Shown in pieces: positions 54,565-62,483 of a stretch of DNA of 64,000 nt (its first letter is position 1; the number at the start of each line of letters is the position of its first letter). The stretch is from Sphingomonas carotinifaciens (GTDB lineage: Bacteria; Pseudomonadota; Alphaproteobacteria; Sphingomonadales; Sphingomonadaceae): the NCBI RefSeq assembly GCF_009789535.1, contig NZ_WSUT01000005.1, positions 2,479,501-2,543,500 of the forward strand, read 5' to 3'. The notes below the pieces were generated by a model. That model was not told the DNA's origin. It searched no databases and saw nothing but the letters and a program-made list of their open reading frames with translations. Both the position numbers and the translations under genes were made by a program.

Positions 54565-56841
54565 ATGAAAAATGAAAAGTTGCGGTTGGCACTCCTGCTG
54601 GCCTGTGCGTTTCCAGCGATTGCCCAGGCGCAGGAAAGGCAGGAAGAATCGCAGACATCCAAAGACATCGTGGTCGTTGCAACAGGTCAGAGCCAGGCCA
54701 CCAGCGCTTCCAAGTCGAAGGCGTCACTGATCGAGTCGCCGCAGACAATCTCGGTCATCAGCCGCGAGGAAATGGATCTGAGAGCGGTCAGCACCATCAG
54801 CGACGCATTGGCTTATACGGCAGGCGTCCGCGGCGAGGCGACGGGCATTGACAGTCGCACCGACGAGATCACGGTACGTGGCTTTCCCGCAGGCGGCTTC
54901 TCCTCCAACAACAATTTCGTGGATGGGCTGCGGCTGCCGTCAGGCGGACAGTTCACGCGCACGCAGTTCGATCCCTTCGCCCTCCAGCAGGTCGAGGTTC
55001 TGAAGGGACCTTCGGGCGTGCTGTACGGCCAGAGTGCGCCCGGAGGCATCATCAACATGGTGTCAAAGCGGCCGACGTTCGCAGCGCATGGAGAGGTGCT
55101 GTTGCAAGGCACCGGCTACACCGATCTCGATCGCTGGCAACTCACCGGTGGCGTTGATCTGTCCGGCTCGCTGGGCGGCTCCGGCACCTTGGCCGGACGG
55201 ATCGTCGGGCTGGCGCGTGGCGGGCAGACCCAGATCCAGGAAACCAGCAACGAGCGCTATTATGTGTCTCCGTCGATCACGTTCCAGCCCAGCGATGCGC
55301 TGACCTGGACGCTGCTCGGCCAATATCAGCGCGATCGTGGTGGCTCGACCTACCAGTTCCTGCCGCGCACCGGCACGCTGGACCTTGTGAACGGTCAGCG
55401 GCTGGCGCTCGATGAATATATCGGCGAACCCGGCTGGAATACGTTCGATCGCGACCAAATCCTGATCGGCTCATTCCTGCGTGCCGATCTCGCGCCGGGC
55501 ATCAGCTTCCGCAGCAACGTGCGCTACACCCACATCGACACGCTCTACCGTGTCAACGTGTTGGCTGGCGACGCTATGACGGCCGCAGGATGCGCCGCTG
55601 CGGTTGCGGCTCGACCGAGCTGGTACACTGGTTGCATCCCGGGCCGCACGCTACCGAGGCGCGCTATTCAGGGCGACGGCTTCAGCGACGGTATTGCTCT
55701 CGACCAACAGTTCGCCGGGCAATTCACCACCGGGCCGTTGCGCCACAGCGTGCTCGGCGGCATCGACTATTTTTACACCGATTGGGAGCATCGCCGCGAT
55801 CTGGTGACGCCATCGGGTCTGCCGGCATCGCTGCGTGGGCAGGTTGAACCGCTGATCGATCAGTTCAACCCCGTCTATCGTGGATCAGCTTACTATGTCG
55901 CTGCTCTGGCACCGCAGGGCTATCTGGGCACGAAGAGCAACCAACTCGGCCTGTACGTCCAGGACCAGATCGCATGGGGCGGCCTGCGGGTGTCGCTGGC
56001 GCTGCGGCAGGACTGGTCCGACGACACGCTGCGCAACTTCACCAATGCGGCGGCTGTCACCTACCAGCGCACCAAGGCGGATGCGCTAACGGGGCGGGCC
56101 GGGCTGATCTATTTGTTCGACAACGGCCTTGCTCCCTATGCCAGCTATGCGGAGTCCTTCGCGCCGCAAGGCGGTGACTCCGCCACCAATGTAGCGGGAA
56201 CGCCCTTCGTGCCGACCACCGGCGACCAATGGGAAGCGGGGCTGCGCTATGAGCCACGCGGCGGCAGCGCGTATTTCACGCTGGGCGGCTATCAGATCAC
56301 CCAGCAGAACATCGCGACTGCCGCGCCGAACAACAGCTGCGTCGCGATCACTGGCTGCCTGTCGCAGACCGGCGAGGCGCGCATCCGCGGCGTGGAGTTC
56401 GAGGCACGAGCCCAGACGTCGTTCGGCGCGACCCTGATCGGCAGCGCCACGCGCAACTGGTCGGAGGTGACGAAGACGACGGTCGCCGCGCAGCTCGGCA
56501 AGGATTTTGCCCAGGTGCCCGACTGGCTGGTATCGGCATTTGTCGATTACCGGCTGCCCGAGAACGTGTTGCCGGGCCTCGGCCTCGGCGGTGGCGTCCG
56601 ATACACCGGCGCGATCTTCGGTGACGCGGCGAATACGATCCGCATTCCGGATTATACGCTTTTCGATGCTTTTCTCCGCTACGATCTCGGCGGGGCGATC
56701 GCACGAGGTCGCGGTGCGTCGCTCTCGATCAATGCCCGGAATTTGACGAACAAGACGTATCTGTCGCTCTGCGGCGGACCGCAGTCCTGCTACTACGGAT
56801 CGGGCCGGACGGTGACCGCGCGGCTGCAATACCGGTGGTGA
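54565..56841 (+). CDS. TonB-dependent siderophore receptor, first gene of an iron-uptake operon
   Basis: A 758-residue ferric-siderophore receptor. Signal peptide (LRLALLLACAFPAIAQAQ), TonB box region KDIVVVATGQ, plug with SLIESPQTISVISREEMDLR, VSTISDALAYTAGV, ITVRGFPAGG and VEVLKGPSGVLYGQSAPGGI, the FpvA/FhuE group signature. The barrel ends in LTNKTYLSLCGGPQSCYYGS and TVTARLQYRW with terminal Trp. An extracellular loop has two Cys (CGGPQSC) that may form a disulphide. It starts the run receptor, esterase, DUF3325, DUF3649, PepSY. GGGGGACGG precedes the ATG. Confidence 0.94.
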   Translation: MKNEKLRLALLLACAFPAIAQAQERQEESQTSKDIVVVATGQSQATSASKSKASLIESPQTISVISREEMDLRAVSTISDALAYTAGVRGEATGIDSRTDEITVRGFPAGGFSSNNNFVDGLRLPSGGQFTRTQFDPFALQQVEVLKGPSGVLYGQSAPGGIINMVSKRPTFAAHGEVLLQGTGYTDLDRWQLTGGVDLSGSLGGSGTLAGRIVGLARGGQTQIQETSNERYYVSPSITFQPSDALTWTLLGQYQRDRGGSTYQFLPRTGTLDLVNGQRLALDEYIGEPGWNTFDRDQILIGSFLRADLAPGISFRSNVRYTHIDTLYRVNVLAGDAMTAAGCAAAVAARPSWYTGCIPGRTLPRRAIQGDGFSDGIALDQQFAGQFTTGPLRHSVLGGIDYFYTDWEHRRDLVTPSGLPASLRGQVEPLIDQFNPVYRGSAYYVAALAPQGYLGTKSNQLGLYVQDQIAWGGLRVSLALRQDWSDDTLRNFTNAAAVTYQRTKADALTGRAGLIYLFDNGLAPYASYAESFAPQGGDSATNVAGTPFVPTTGDQWEAGLRYEPRGGSAYFTLGGYQITQQNIATAAPNNSCVAITGCLSQTGEARIRGVEFEARAQTSFGATLIGSATRNWSEVTKTTVAAQLGKDFAQVPDWLVSAFVDYRLPENVLPGLGLGGGVRYTGAIFGDAANTIRIPDYTLFDAFLRYDLGGAIARGRGASLSINARNLTNKTYLSLCGGPQSCYYGSGRTVTARLQYRW

Positions 56842-57650
56842 GCGCCGTGACAGGGCTGGCGGCGTTGGTGGTCACGGCCTTCGCATCGCCACTGACCGAC
56901 ACGGCACGGCCCGTAGCGCAGCCCTATGAACTTCCGCGCAGCCTGGTCACCAAGGTGGGGTCCTATCAGGTGATGATCGCCTGGCCGGAAGGCGAGCCGC
57001 CTCCGGCGGGCTGGCCGGTGCTTTATGTTCTCGATGGCGAGGACAATTTCGCGATCACGGCGCTGACCGCTCGTCGGCTCGCGCGCGCGGGAGAGCGGAG
57101 CGGGGTAGACGCCGGTGTTGTCGTCGGCATTGCCGCGGGACCGCTGGCACGCCGGGTGCGCGACTATACGCCCGCGACGCCCGGCTGGATCATTCCCGCC
57201 GGCCGTCCGGCGCACGGGCTTGTCACCGGAGGTGCGGAGGCGTTCCTCGACTTGGTCGAGCGTCGCATCATGCCGCTGGTCCATGCCGGACGCTGGCGGG
57301 TAGATCGATCGCGCGAGACGCTGGCCGGGCACAGTTTCGGTGGCGTGCTGGCGCTGCACGCAGCATTCACCCGCCCGGCGCTGTTCGACAATGTGGTGGC
57401 GGTCAGTCCGTCGCTCTGGTTCGGAGACGGGCTGCTCGCTCGCGAGGCCGTGAGTATGCCCACCGGTCCGCGCGTCCTGATCGCGGAAGGCGACGGCGCG
57501 ATGGCCGGCACCGCGTCGCCCGCATCGTTCGTCCAAACTCTGGGTGAGCGCGCCCGGCTGCTTTCGCTAGCTGGGCAGACGCACGGCACGACCATGCTGG
57601 CCGGGACTGCGCCGACAGTCACTTTCGCGTTCGGAAAGGCGGATCGATGA
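56835..57650 (+). CDS. Alpha/beta-hydrolase, siderophore esterase-like (IroE/Fes-like)
   Basis: A 271-residue exported hydrolase starting at a GTG that overlaps the receptor stop (56835, 56838 or 56847 possible). N-terminal hydrophobic export segment (VTGLAALVVTAFA), WPVLYVLDGEDNFAITALT, nucleophile elbow AGHSFGGVLALHAA with the catalytic Ser, AVSPSLWFGD, and a late His (GQTHGTTM). These match the esterase group that includes IroE and related ferric-siderophore hydrolases. Role inferred: opening an ester-containing siderophore in the periplasm so that iron can be reduced by the PepSY protein. Confidence 0.85.
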   Translation: MVSAVTGLAALVVTAFASPLTDTARPVAQPYELPRSLVTKVGSYQVMIAWPEGEPPPAGWPVLYVLDGEDNFAITALTARRLARAGERSGVDAGVVVGIAAGPLARRVRDYTPATPGWIIPAGRPAHGLVTGGAEAFLDLVERRIMPLVHAGRWRVDRSRETLAGHSFGGVLALHAAFTRPALFDNVVAVSPSLWFGDGLLAREAVSMPTGPRVLIAEGDGAMAGTASPASFVQTLGERARLLSLAGQTHGTTMLAGTAPTVTFAFGKADR

Positions 57651-57925
57651 TAGCTGCGTGGGCGGCTGCGCTGGCGCTGCTCGGGGGAGCGCTGTGCCTG
57701 TACCTTGCCGCGCCGCATCAGGCATTGCTCATGGGAGTGGTACGAGTGCGTCGATGGCTGCGCGCAACCGGCGGGGTGCTGCTGACGGTCGCGCTGCTCC
57801 TGCTGCTGACGATGCAGGGGCCAGCGACCGCAGTGTTCACCTGGGCAACGGGGGCGATGCTGGTTTGGAGCTTGGTACCGGTCGCCATTCGCTGGTGGCG
57901 CTTTCGCCGGGAGGTGATGAAGTGA
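57647..57925 (+). CDS. DUF3325 family small membrane protein
   Basis: A 92-residue protein with three membrane helices (about 4-24, 41-58, 62-80) and a basic C-terminus (RWWRFRREVMK). Small DUF3325 proteins typically sit beside a DUF3649 gene and a PepSY reductase in siderophore-uptake operons, as here. It overlaps the esterase stop (ATGA) and its own stop overlaps the next GTG (GTGA). Function not established; probably part of an inner-membrane iron-reduction complex. Confidence 0.8.
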   Translation: MIAAWAAALALLGGALCLYLAAPHQALLMGVVRVRRWLRATGGVLLTVALLLLLTMQGPATAVFTWATGAMLVWSLVPVAIRWWRFRREVMK

Positions 57926-58218
57926 ACCGCCATGACCTCACCAGTCGCGACTGGTTCGGCAAGGCGTCGGCCGCGACGATCCTTGGCTTCACGCTGACGC
58001 TGGCGCTGACCTGCACGTTCGGATGGCTGTTCAGGACCGGCGACAGTTACTTCTCCGCACAGGGCCAGGTCGCCATGTGGCTGGTAGCACCGATCTGGTG
58101 CGCGATCCTGGGCTTGTGCTTCCTGTTTCGCAGCGGTCCGCGCGCTTGGGGTTGGCTGGCCCTCGCCAATATCGCTGCCTGGGCGCTGTACGCCGCCATC
58201 CGCCTGATCGGGAGCTGA
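57922..58218 (+). CDS. DUF3649 family iron-uptake membrane protein
   Basis: A 98-residue membrane protein starting at GTG 57922, which overlaps the previous stop. Three helices (ATILGFTLTLALTCTFGWLF; AMWLVAPIWCAILGLCFLF; GWLALANIAAWALYAAI) with the sequence RSGPRAWGWL between the last two. It lies between the DUF3325 and PepSY genes, the usual context for this family. It may be a subunit of the ferric reductase. Confidence 0.8.
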   Translation: MNRHDLTSRDWFGKASAATILGFTLTLALTCTFGWLFRTGDSYFSAQGQVAMWLVAPIWCAILGLCFLFRSGPRAWGWLALANIAAWALYAAIRLIGS

Positions 58219-58224
58219 TCCGCG

Positions 58225-59820
58225 ATGCGCACCGATATCGTCAAGACTTATAAAGACATCCATAGCTGGGTCGGCATCATTGCGGGTCTCGCACTGTTCA
58301 TCGCCTTCTACGCCGGCGCGATCACGATGTTCGAGGATCCGCTGAACCGCTGGGCCTCGGCGCCGACATCGATCACCCCGGCACCATCGCTCGCGCGCAC
58401 TCCCGAGCTGGTCGACAAGGTGTTGCGTGCCCATCCGGAGGCTCGGGCCGCCTATACCGTCAATTTCGACGTCGGGCCGGAGATGCCGGCACGCGTCAGC
58501 TGGACAAAGGGCAACCGCCGCGTCCCAGGCCCGACGTGGCTGGCGTCGCTGGCGTCCGATGGGTCGTTGCAGGTCGTGCAGCAGCAGGCCTCGCCCGTGG
58601 CGAATTTTATCGATGTCCTGCACGAGCAAATCGGTCTGCCCTTCCCGCACAACGTGTCGATGCCGATCATGGGCGTCATCTCACTGCTCTATGCGGTCGC
58701 GATCATCTCAGGCGTTATTTGCCTGCTACCGAGCTTGGTAAAGGACCTGTTCGCGCTGCGGTTCAGTCGGAATGTGAAGCGCATGTGGCTGGACCTGCAT
58801 AATGTGCTCGGCCTGTTCAGCTTGCCATTCCACATCATCATGGCGGTGACCGCCGTCATCTTCGCGTTCCACGACGAGATCTACACCGCACAAGGGGCGG
58901 TGCAGCAGATCGGCGCGCCGAAGCTGGAGCGGCCCGCACGACCCGACCGGAATGCGCCGCCTCCGGCGCTTGAGGCGGTCACCGGCACGCTGCCGCCGCT
59001 CGAGCTACAGCGCCGGATTGCGCAGCAGGCACCGGGCTTCCGGCTCCATACCCTCACGTACGAATATAACGCGAAGGAAGGTCGTCACGGCGCCATCGCT
59101 GGCTATGATCCCCGCTACGGCACCCGCGCGCCCGTCTATGGCCTGGGCGAGATCGATACGCGCACAGGCGCGATCACCGGAGCGGACTATATGCCTGGTC
59201 GTCAGGATGCGTGGTTCGCCACCGTCACCAGCTTCTTCGCGCTGCATTTCGGCAGCTTCGGCGGCACGCCGGTACGCTGGTCGTATTTCGTGCTCGGGCT
59301 GGCGGGCGCCTTCCTGTTCTACTCGGGCAATCTGCTCTGGATCGAAAGCAGGCGAAAGAAGGAACGCAAGTCCGGCGCCGTCATGCAGACGCGCGCGACC
59401 CGCATCCTTGGTGCGCTGACCGTTGGGGTGCCGCTGGGCTGCGTCGCCGGTATCTCACTGACGATCGCGGCCGCCAAGTGGCTGCCGCCAACATCGCCCG
59501 ATCTCCCCGCATGGCACGGTCGCATCTACTATTGCGTGTTCCTGGCGGCGATCGTCTGGGCCTTGGTGCGCGGTGCGGCACGCAGCGGTGCCTCACTGCT
59601 GTGGGTAGCGGCAGCGGCAACGGCAGCGATCCCCGTCTCCAGCTTCGCCTCCACGCTACTGGGCACGGGGTGGAGCGACAACGGTGCAACGCAGCTGGTC
59701 GATGCCGTGGCACTGGTCGGTACGGCGGGTTTCGTCGTCATGGCTCGCGCTGCCCACAACCGTGCACGTCATGGCCCGCGAGACAGCGTGTGGGCGATAA
59801 CGGCCGCGGCGACCACCTGA
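58225..59820 (+). CDS. PepSY-associated membrane protein, ferric-siderophore reductase-like
   Basis: A 531-residue inner-membrane protein. It opens TYKDIHSWVGIIAGLALFIAF, with an early His in the first helix, then a PepSY-like periplasmic segment and LHEQIGLPFPHNVSMPIMGV. A second pair of helices carries KRMWLDLHNVLGLFSLPFHI (paired His suitable for haem), and more helices follow after residue 340 (YFVLGLAGAFLFYSGNLLWI). Such FoxB/PiuB-like proteins pass electrons across the membrane to reduce Fe(III)-siderophore in the periplasm. It closes the operon, six bases after the DUF3649 stop. Confidence 0.9.
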   Translation: MRTDIVKTYKDIHSWVGIIAGLALFIAFYAGAITMFEDPLNRWASAPTSITPAPSLARTPELVDKVLRAHPEARAAYTVNFDVGPEMPARVSWTKGNRRVPGPTWLASLASDGSLQVVQQQASPVANFIDVLHEQIGLPFPHNVSMPIMGVISLLYAVAIISGVICLLPSLVKDLFALRFSRNVKRMWLDLHNVLGLFSLPFHIIMAVTAVIFAFHDEIYTAQGAVQQIGAPKLERPARPDRNAPPPALEAVTGTLPPLELQRRIAQQAPGFRLHTLTYEYNAKEGRHGAIAGYDPRYGTRAPVYGLGEIDTRTGAITGADYMPGRQDAWFATVTSFFALHFGSFGGTPVRWSYFVLGLAGAFLFYSGNLLWIESRRKKERKSGAVMQTRATRILGALTVGVPLGCVAGISLTIAAAKWLPPTSPDLPAWHGRIYYCVFLAAIVWALVRGAARSGASLLWVAAAATAAIPVSSFASTLLGTGWSDNGATQLVDAVALVGTAGFVVMARAAHNRARHGPRDSVWAITAAATT

Positions 59821-60012
59821 CGCGGGCCGGTGATTCAGAAGATCAGCAGACCCAGCTGGCGCGCATAGTCCAAATAAAATCCGGAGAAGTTAAGCCGCGA
59901 GCCTCGGTTCCGATCGCAGACACGTAAAAGCTCAGCACCCAACCTCTGCACAATACATTCTGGACTTGCCTCGGCAAAGTGGAGAGTTCCCTTGAAGTGA
60001 AAGGCGAACTCA

Positions 60013-60306
60013 ATGACGAAGCAGCGACGGTTCACGAAGGAGTTTGAGGACGAAGCGGATCGGCTGGTGGCGACCAGCGGACGGACGCAGCGCGAAATAG
60101 CGGAGGATCTGGGAGTGGGGCTATCGACGCTGGTGCGCTGGATCAGCCGCAGCCGGGATCGTCTGGTGGATACGCCGGATCAAGCGCCGCAGGCGGATAT
60201 GGCTGCCGAGTTGAAGCGCCTTCGGCGGGAGAATGAGATCCTTCGACAGGAGCGTGACATACTGAAGCGGGCGACCGCTTTTTTCGCCCGGGAGGGAAAT
60301 CGATGA
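60013..60306 (+). CDS. IS3-family OrfA, copy 2
   Basis: Identical in protein sequence to copy 1 OrfA: 97 residues, HTH plus leucine-zipper-like end, stop overlapping the orfB start. Confidence 0.92.
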   Translation: MTKQRRFTKEFEDEADRLVATSGRTQREIAEDLGVGLSTLVRWISRSRDRLVDTPDQAPQADMAAELKRLRRENEILRQERDILKRATAFFAREGNR

Positions 60307-61163
60307 GGTTCCAGCTCATCGATCGGGCGAGAGAGGATTTCCCGGTCCACCGCCTCTGCCGGGTGCTCGGCGTCAGCCAGAGCGGCTACTTCGCTTGGAA
60401 GGATCGCCCGGCCAGTCGGCGTCAGCGCGATGACATGGTGATGCTGGCGCATGTCCGCTCGGCTTTTGCCCTGTCGAACGGCACCTATGGCAGTCCGAGA
60501 ATGACGCGCGAGTTGCAGGATGATGGCTTTGCCATCGGGCGGCGTCGCACGGCGCGGCTGATGCGCGAGAACGACCTGCGTGCCCGGCAGAAGCGCAGGT
60601 TCAAACGCACGACCGACAGCGAACACGCCTGGCCGATCGCGCCGAACATCATCGACCAGGATTTCACCGCGACGGCAACCAACCAGAAGTGGGGCGTCGA
60701 CATCTCGTACGTCTGGACACGGGAGGGATGGCTCTACCTGGCGGTGGTCATCGACCTCTTCTCCCGCCGCGTCGTCGGCTGGGCTGTCGGCGACCGGCTG
60801 CACCGCGATCTGGCGCTGGCTGCCCTGCGCAAGGCGCTCGTCATGCGGCGTCCCCCCAAGGGGCTCATTCATCATTCGGACCGCGGTAGCCAGTATTGTT
60901 CGGTGGACTACCAAGCCGAGCTGCGTCGCCACGGCATCCGCATCTCCATGTCGGGAAAGGGAAATTGCTACGATAACGCCATGGTCGAGACATTCTTCAA
61001 GACCATCAAATCCGAACTCGTCTGGCCCACCGTCTTCTATACCCGTGCCCAGGCCGAGCAGGCCTTTGCCCGCTATATCGACGGCTTCTACAACCCCGTC
61101 CGGCGCCACTCCGCGCTCAACTACACCAGCCCGCCGCAGTTCGAACAAACCGCGCCACGCTGA
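60303..61163 (+). CDS. IS3-family OrfB transposase, copy 2
   Basis: A 286-residue DDE transposase, the same as copy 1 except for SPPQFE in place of SPAQFE near the C-terminus (one G/C difference). Such near-identity implies recent duplication or gene conversion between the two copies. Confidence 0.95.
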   Translation: MRFQLIDRAREDFPVHRLCRVLGVSQSGYFAWKDRPASRRQRDDMVMLAHVRSAFALSNGTYGSPRMTRELQDDGFAIGRRRTARLMRENDLRARQKRRFKRTTDSEHAWPIAPNIIDQDFTATATNQKWGVDISYVWTREGWLYLAVVIDLFSRRVVGWAVGDRLHRDLALAALRKALVMRRPPKGLIHHSDRGSQYCSVDYQAELRRHGIRISMSGKGNCYDNAMVETFFKTIKSELVWPTVFYTRAQAEQAFARYIDGFYNPVRRHSALNYTSPPQFEQTAPR

Positions 61164-61197
61164 GCAAATGCCTCTCCATTTGAGCGGGGCAAGTCCA

Positions 61198-61516
61198 GGT
61201 CGGTCGGCTTAGCTAATCATATCGAGTTCGCTTTTTTCCGACCGCTTGATCGGACTTCGATGGCTCAGTGCGCGAACGTCGGCTGTTGTTGAAAGCCGCC
61301 GTTTGGCGGAAAGGTTTGGAACGTCCGCTTCGTCCCAGAACCTTGCCGTTCCGACCGCCGAGCCAACGATGCCGGAGACCCGATTGATCGACATGAACGA
61401 ATGACCGAAGCTGGGGAGCGCCTTGGGCGCCCTGAATGGCCGGATGTGGGTCTCCTCGGCAGGAGGGCAGGGCAGATACTCTCGCCCAATATCGGACAAT
61501 CAACGGCCAATATGAG
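61198..61516. other. Non-coding interval after IS3 copy 2
   Basis: No gene supported. It contains a well-preserved dispersed repeat copy (61392-61452). Confidence 0.5.
61392..61452 (+). repeat. Dispersed ~60-bp two-part repeat, copy 7 (best preserved)
   Basis: ATGAACGAATGACCGAAG, CTGGGGAGCG, a GCCTTGGGCGC spacer, then CCTGAATGGCCGGATGTG and GGTC. Useful as the reference copy. Confidence 0.7.
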
Positions 61517-61960
61517 TTAGAAGGTGACGCTTAGCGACTGCCCAATTCTCAGGCTGGACCACGCATGGCTTAGTTCGTTGATCTTTTTTCGAATAGCCTC
61601 GACGTCGGCTGGGGCTATCGGGGCGACCAGCGGCAAGTCGGTTCCGCAGGCATGCTCGTAGACGGCGATCAGGTCCGTTGCGGGTACTTGGCCGCCCCAC
61701 ATCTCGGCTTGAAATGCCTCCACCAGCCTTTCAACGGCCGCCTCCATCTCTCCACCCGATGTGGTAAAGGCCACCGGCCGCCCTTCGCGAAGGAGGGATA
61801 GGAAGCCCTTGTGTGGTACCGTCGATTCGACGGCATAATGGATCATGTCGTGCGGGAGGATGCCCTGCTTAGGGCATTGAACCGTCTCGCTAGGGAGGCC
61901 ATCCCGGTCGACCCGCAGATCGTCGAACTTGCCGTCACGCCTGGTGAAAGTGAGGAGCAT
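61517..61960 (-). CDS. Uncharacterised soluble protein (147 aa)
   Basis: A 147-residue protein without signal or membrane segments. The preferred ATG is at 61960, ten bases after GAAGAGAGC; the frame is open a further 33 codons upstream but without protein-like character. It contains LTFTRRDGKFDDLRV, DMIHYAVESTVPHKGFLSLL with two His, EMEAAVERLVEAFQAEMWGG and a C-terminal helix DVEAIRKKINELSHAWSSL ending SLSVTF. I do not recognise the family. The composition and clean ribosome site argue for a real gene. Confidence 0.65.
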   Translation of the reverse strand: MLLTFTRRDGKFDDLRVDRDGLPSETVQCPKQGILPHDMIHYAVESTVPHKGFLSLLREGRPVAFTTSGGEMEAAVERLVEAFQAEMWGGQVPATDLIAVYEHACGTDLPLVAPIAPADVEAIRKKINELSHAWSSLRIGQSLSVTF

Positions 61961-62061
61961 GCTGCTCTCTTCACTAGACAGCTTCGGGGGACAAGAACGA
62001 TTCTCCACAGGGTCTGCTTTCCTCCCAACAGGAGACACTGGGATCCTCAGCGTCACCATAA

Positions 62062-62460
62062 GTGACCCGCTATCCCGAGATGGATGAACGGCCGAAAACG
62101 GGAAGCGGTTTTGCAGCCGTCAATGACCGCATCTGGGTCACTGCGGCCTACCGAGGTAACTGGCTGCAGGGTGGGAACTTTGTCCGGGCGTCTTTCTTAC
62201 GGAAACTCATCCGCAGCATATTAGCGGTCGGCGACCAATTGCGAGCTGAGAGAAGCTGCAACCATGTGGGCAGGTTGGAGACGCTGCGGCTTGGCGCTCT
62301 CCACGTGGCCTACATGCCAGTCAAGCCGCCCTTCCTGCTGCCCGAACACGCTATCGCGCTGGCGCGTCTGCTGGCGCGCCATGTCGCAAGGCAGCATCAC
62401 GCCGAGCGGTGTGCCGCAGGCAAGAAGTCCGATAAAACGGACCGAACGTCGGAAGCATGA
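62062..62460 (+). CDS. Doubtful ORF upstream of the recombinase
   Basis: A 132-codon open frame. Its first part is encoded by a dispersed repeat copy (62080-62139), which makes the N-terminus suspect. The last ~48 codons (from MPVKPPFLLPEHAIALARLL to KSDKTDRTSEA) look more protein-like and could be a small gene starting near 62317, but no ribosome site is evident. It ends 23 bases before the recombinase start. Confidence 0.25.
   Translation: MTRYPEMDERPKTGSGFAAVNDRIWVTAAYRGNWLQGGNFVRASFLRKLIRSILAVGDQLRAERSCNHVGRLETLRLGALHVAYMPVKPPFLLPEHAIALARLLARHVARQHHAERCAAGKKSDKTDRTSEA
62080..62139 (+). repeat. Dispersed ~60-bp two-part repeat, copy 8
   Basis: ATGGATGAACGGCCGAAA, ACGGGAAGCG, then GCCGTCAATGACCGCATC and TGGGTC. 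It lies between the 147-residue gene and the recombinase. Confidence 0.65.
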
Positions 62461-62483
62461 TGGGAATCGCAGGAGGAAAAACG

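Larger units (their letters stand above)
59961..61197 (+). mobile_element. IS3-family element, copy 2
   Basis: 1237 bp with the same ends, length and orientation as copy 1, 140 bases after the PepSY stop. No flanking duplication. The two copies bound an 8.6-kb segment (51317-59960) containing the EAL gene and the siderophore operon. Confidence 0.9.

Noticed and set aside
50080..61197. A single composite transposon with outer target duplication
   Set aside because: The outer flanks (GACG before copy 1, GGTC after copy 2) do not match, so only the possibility is reported.
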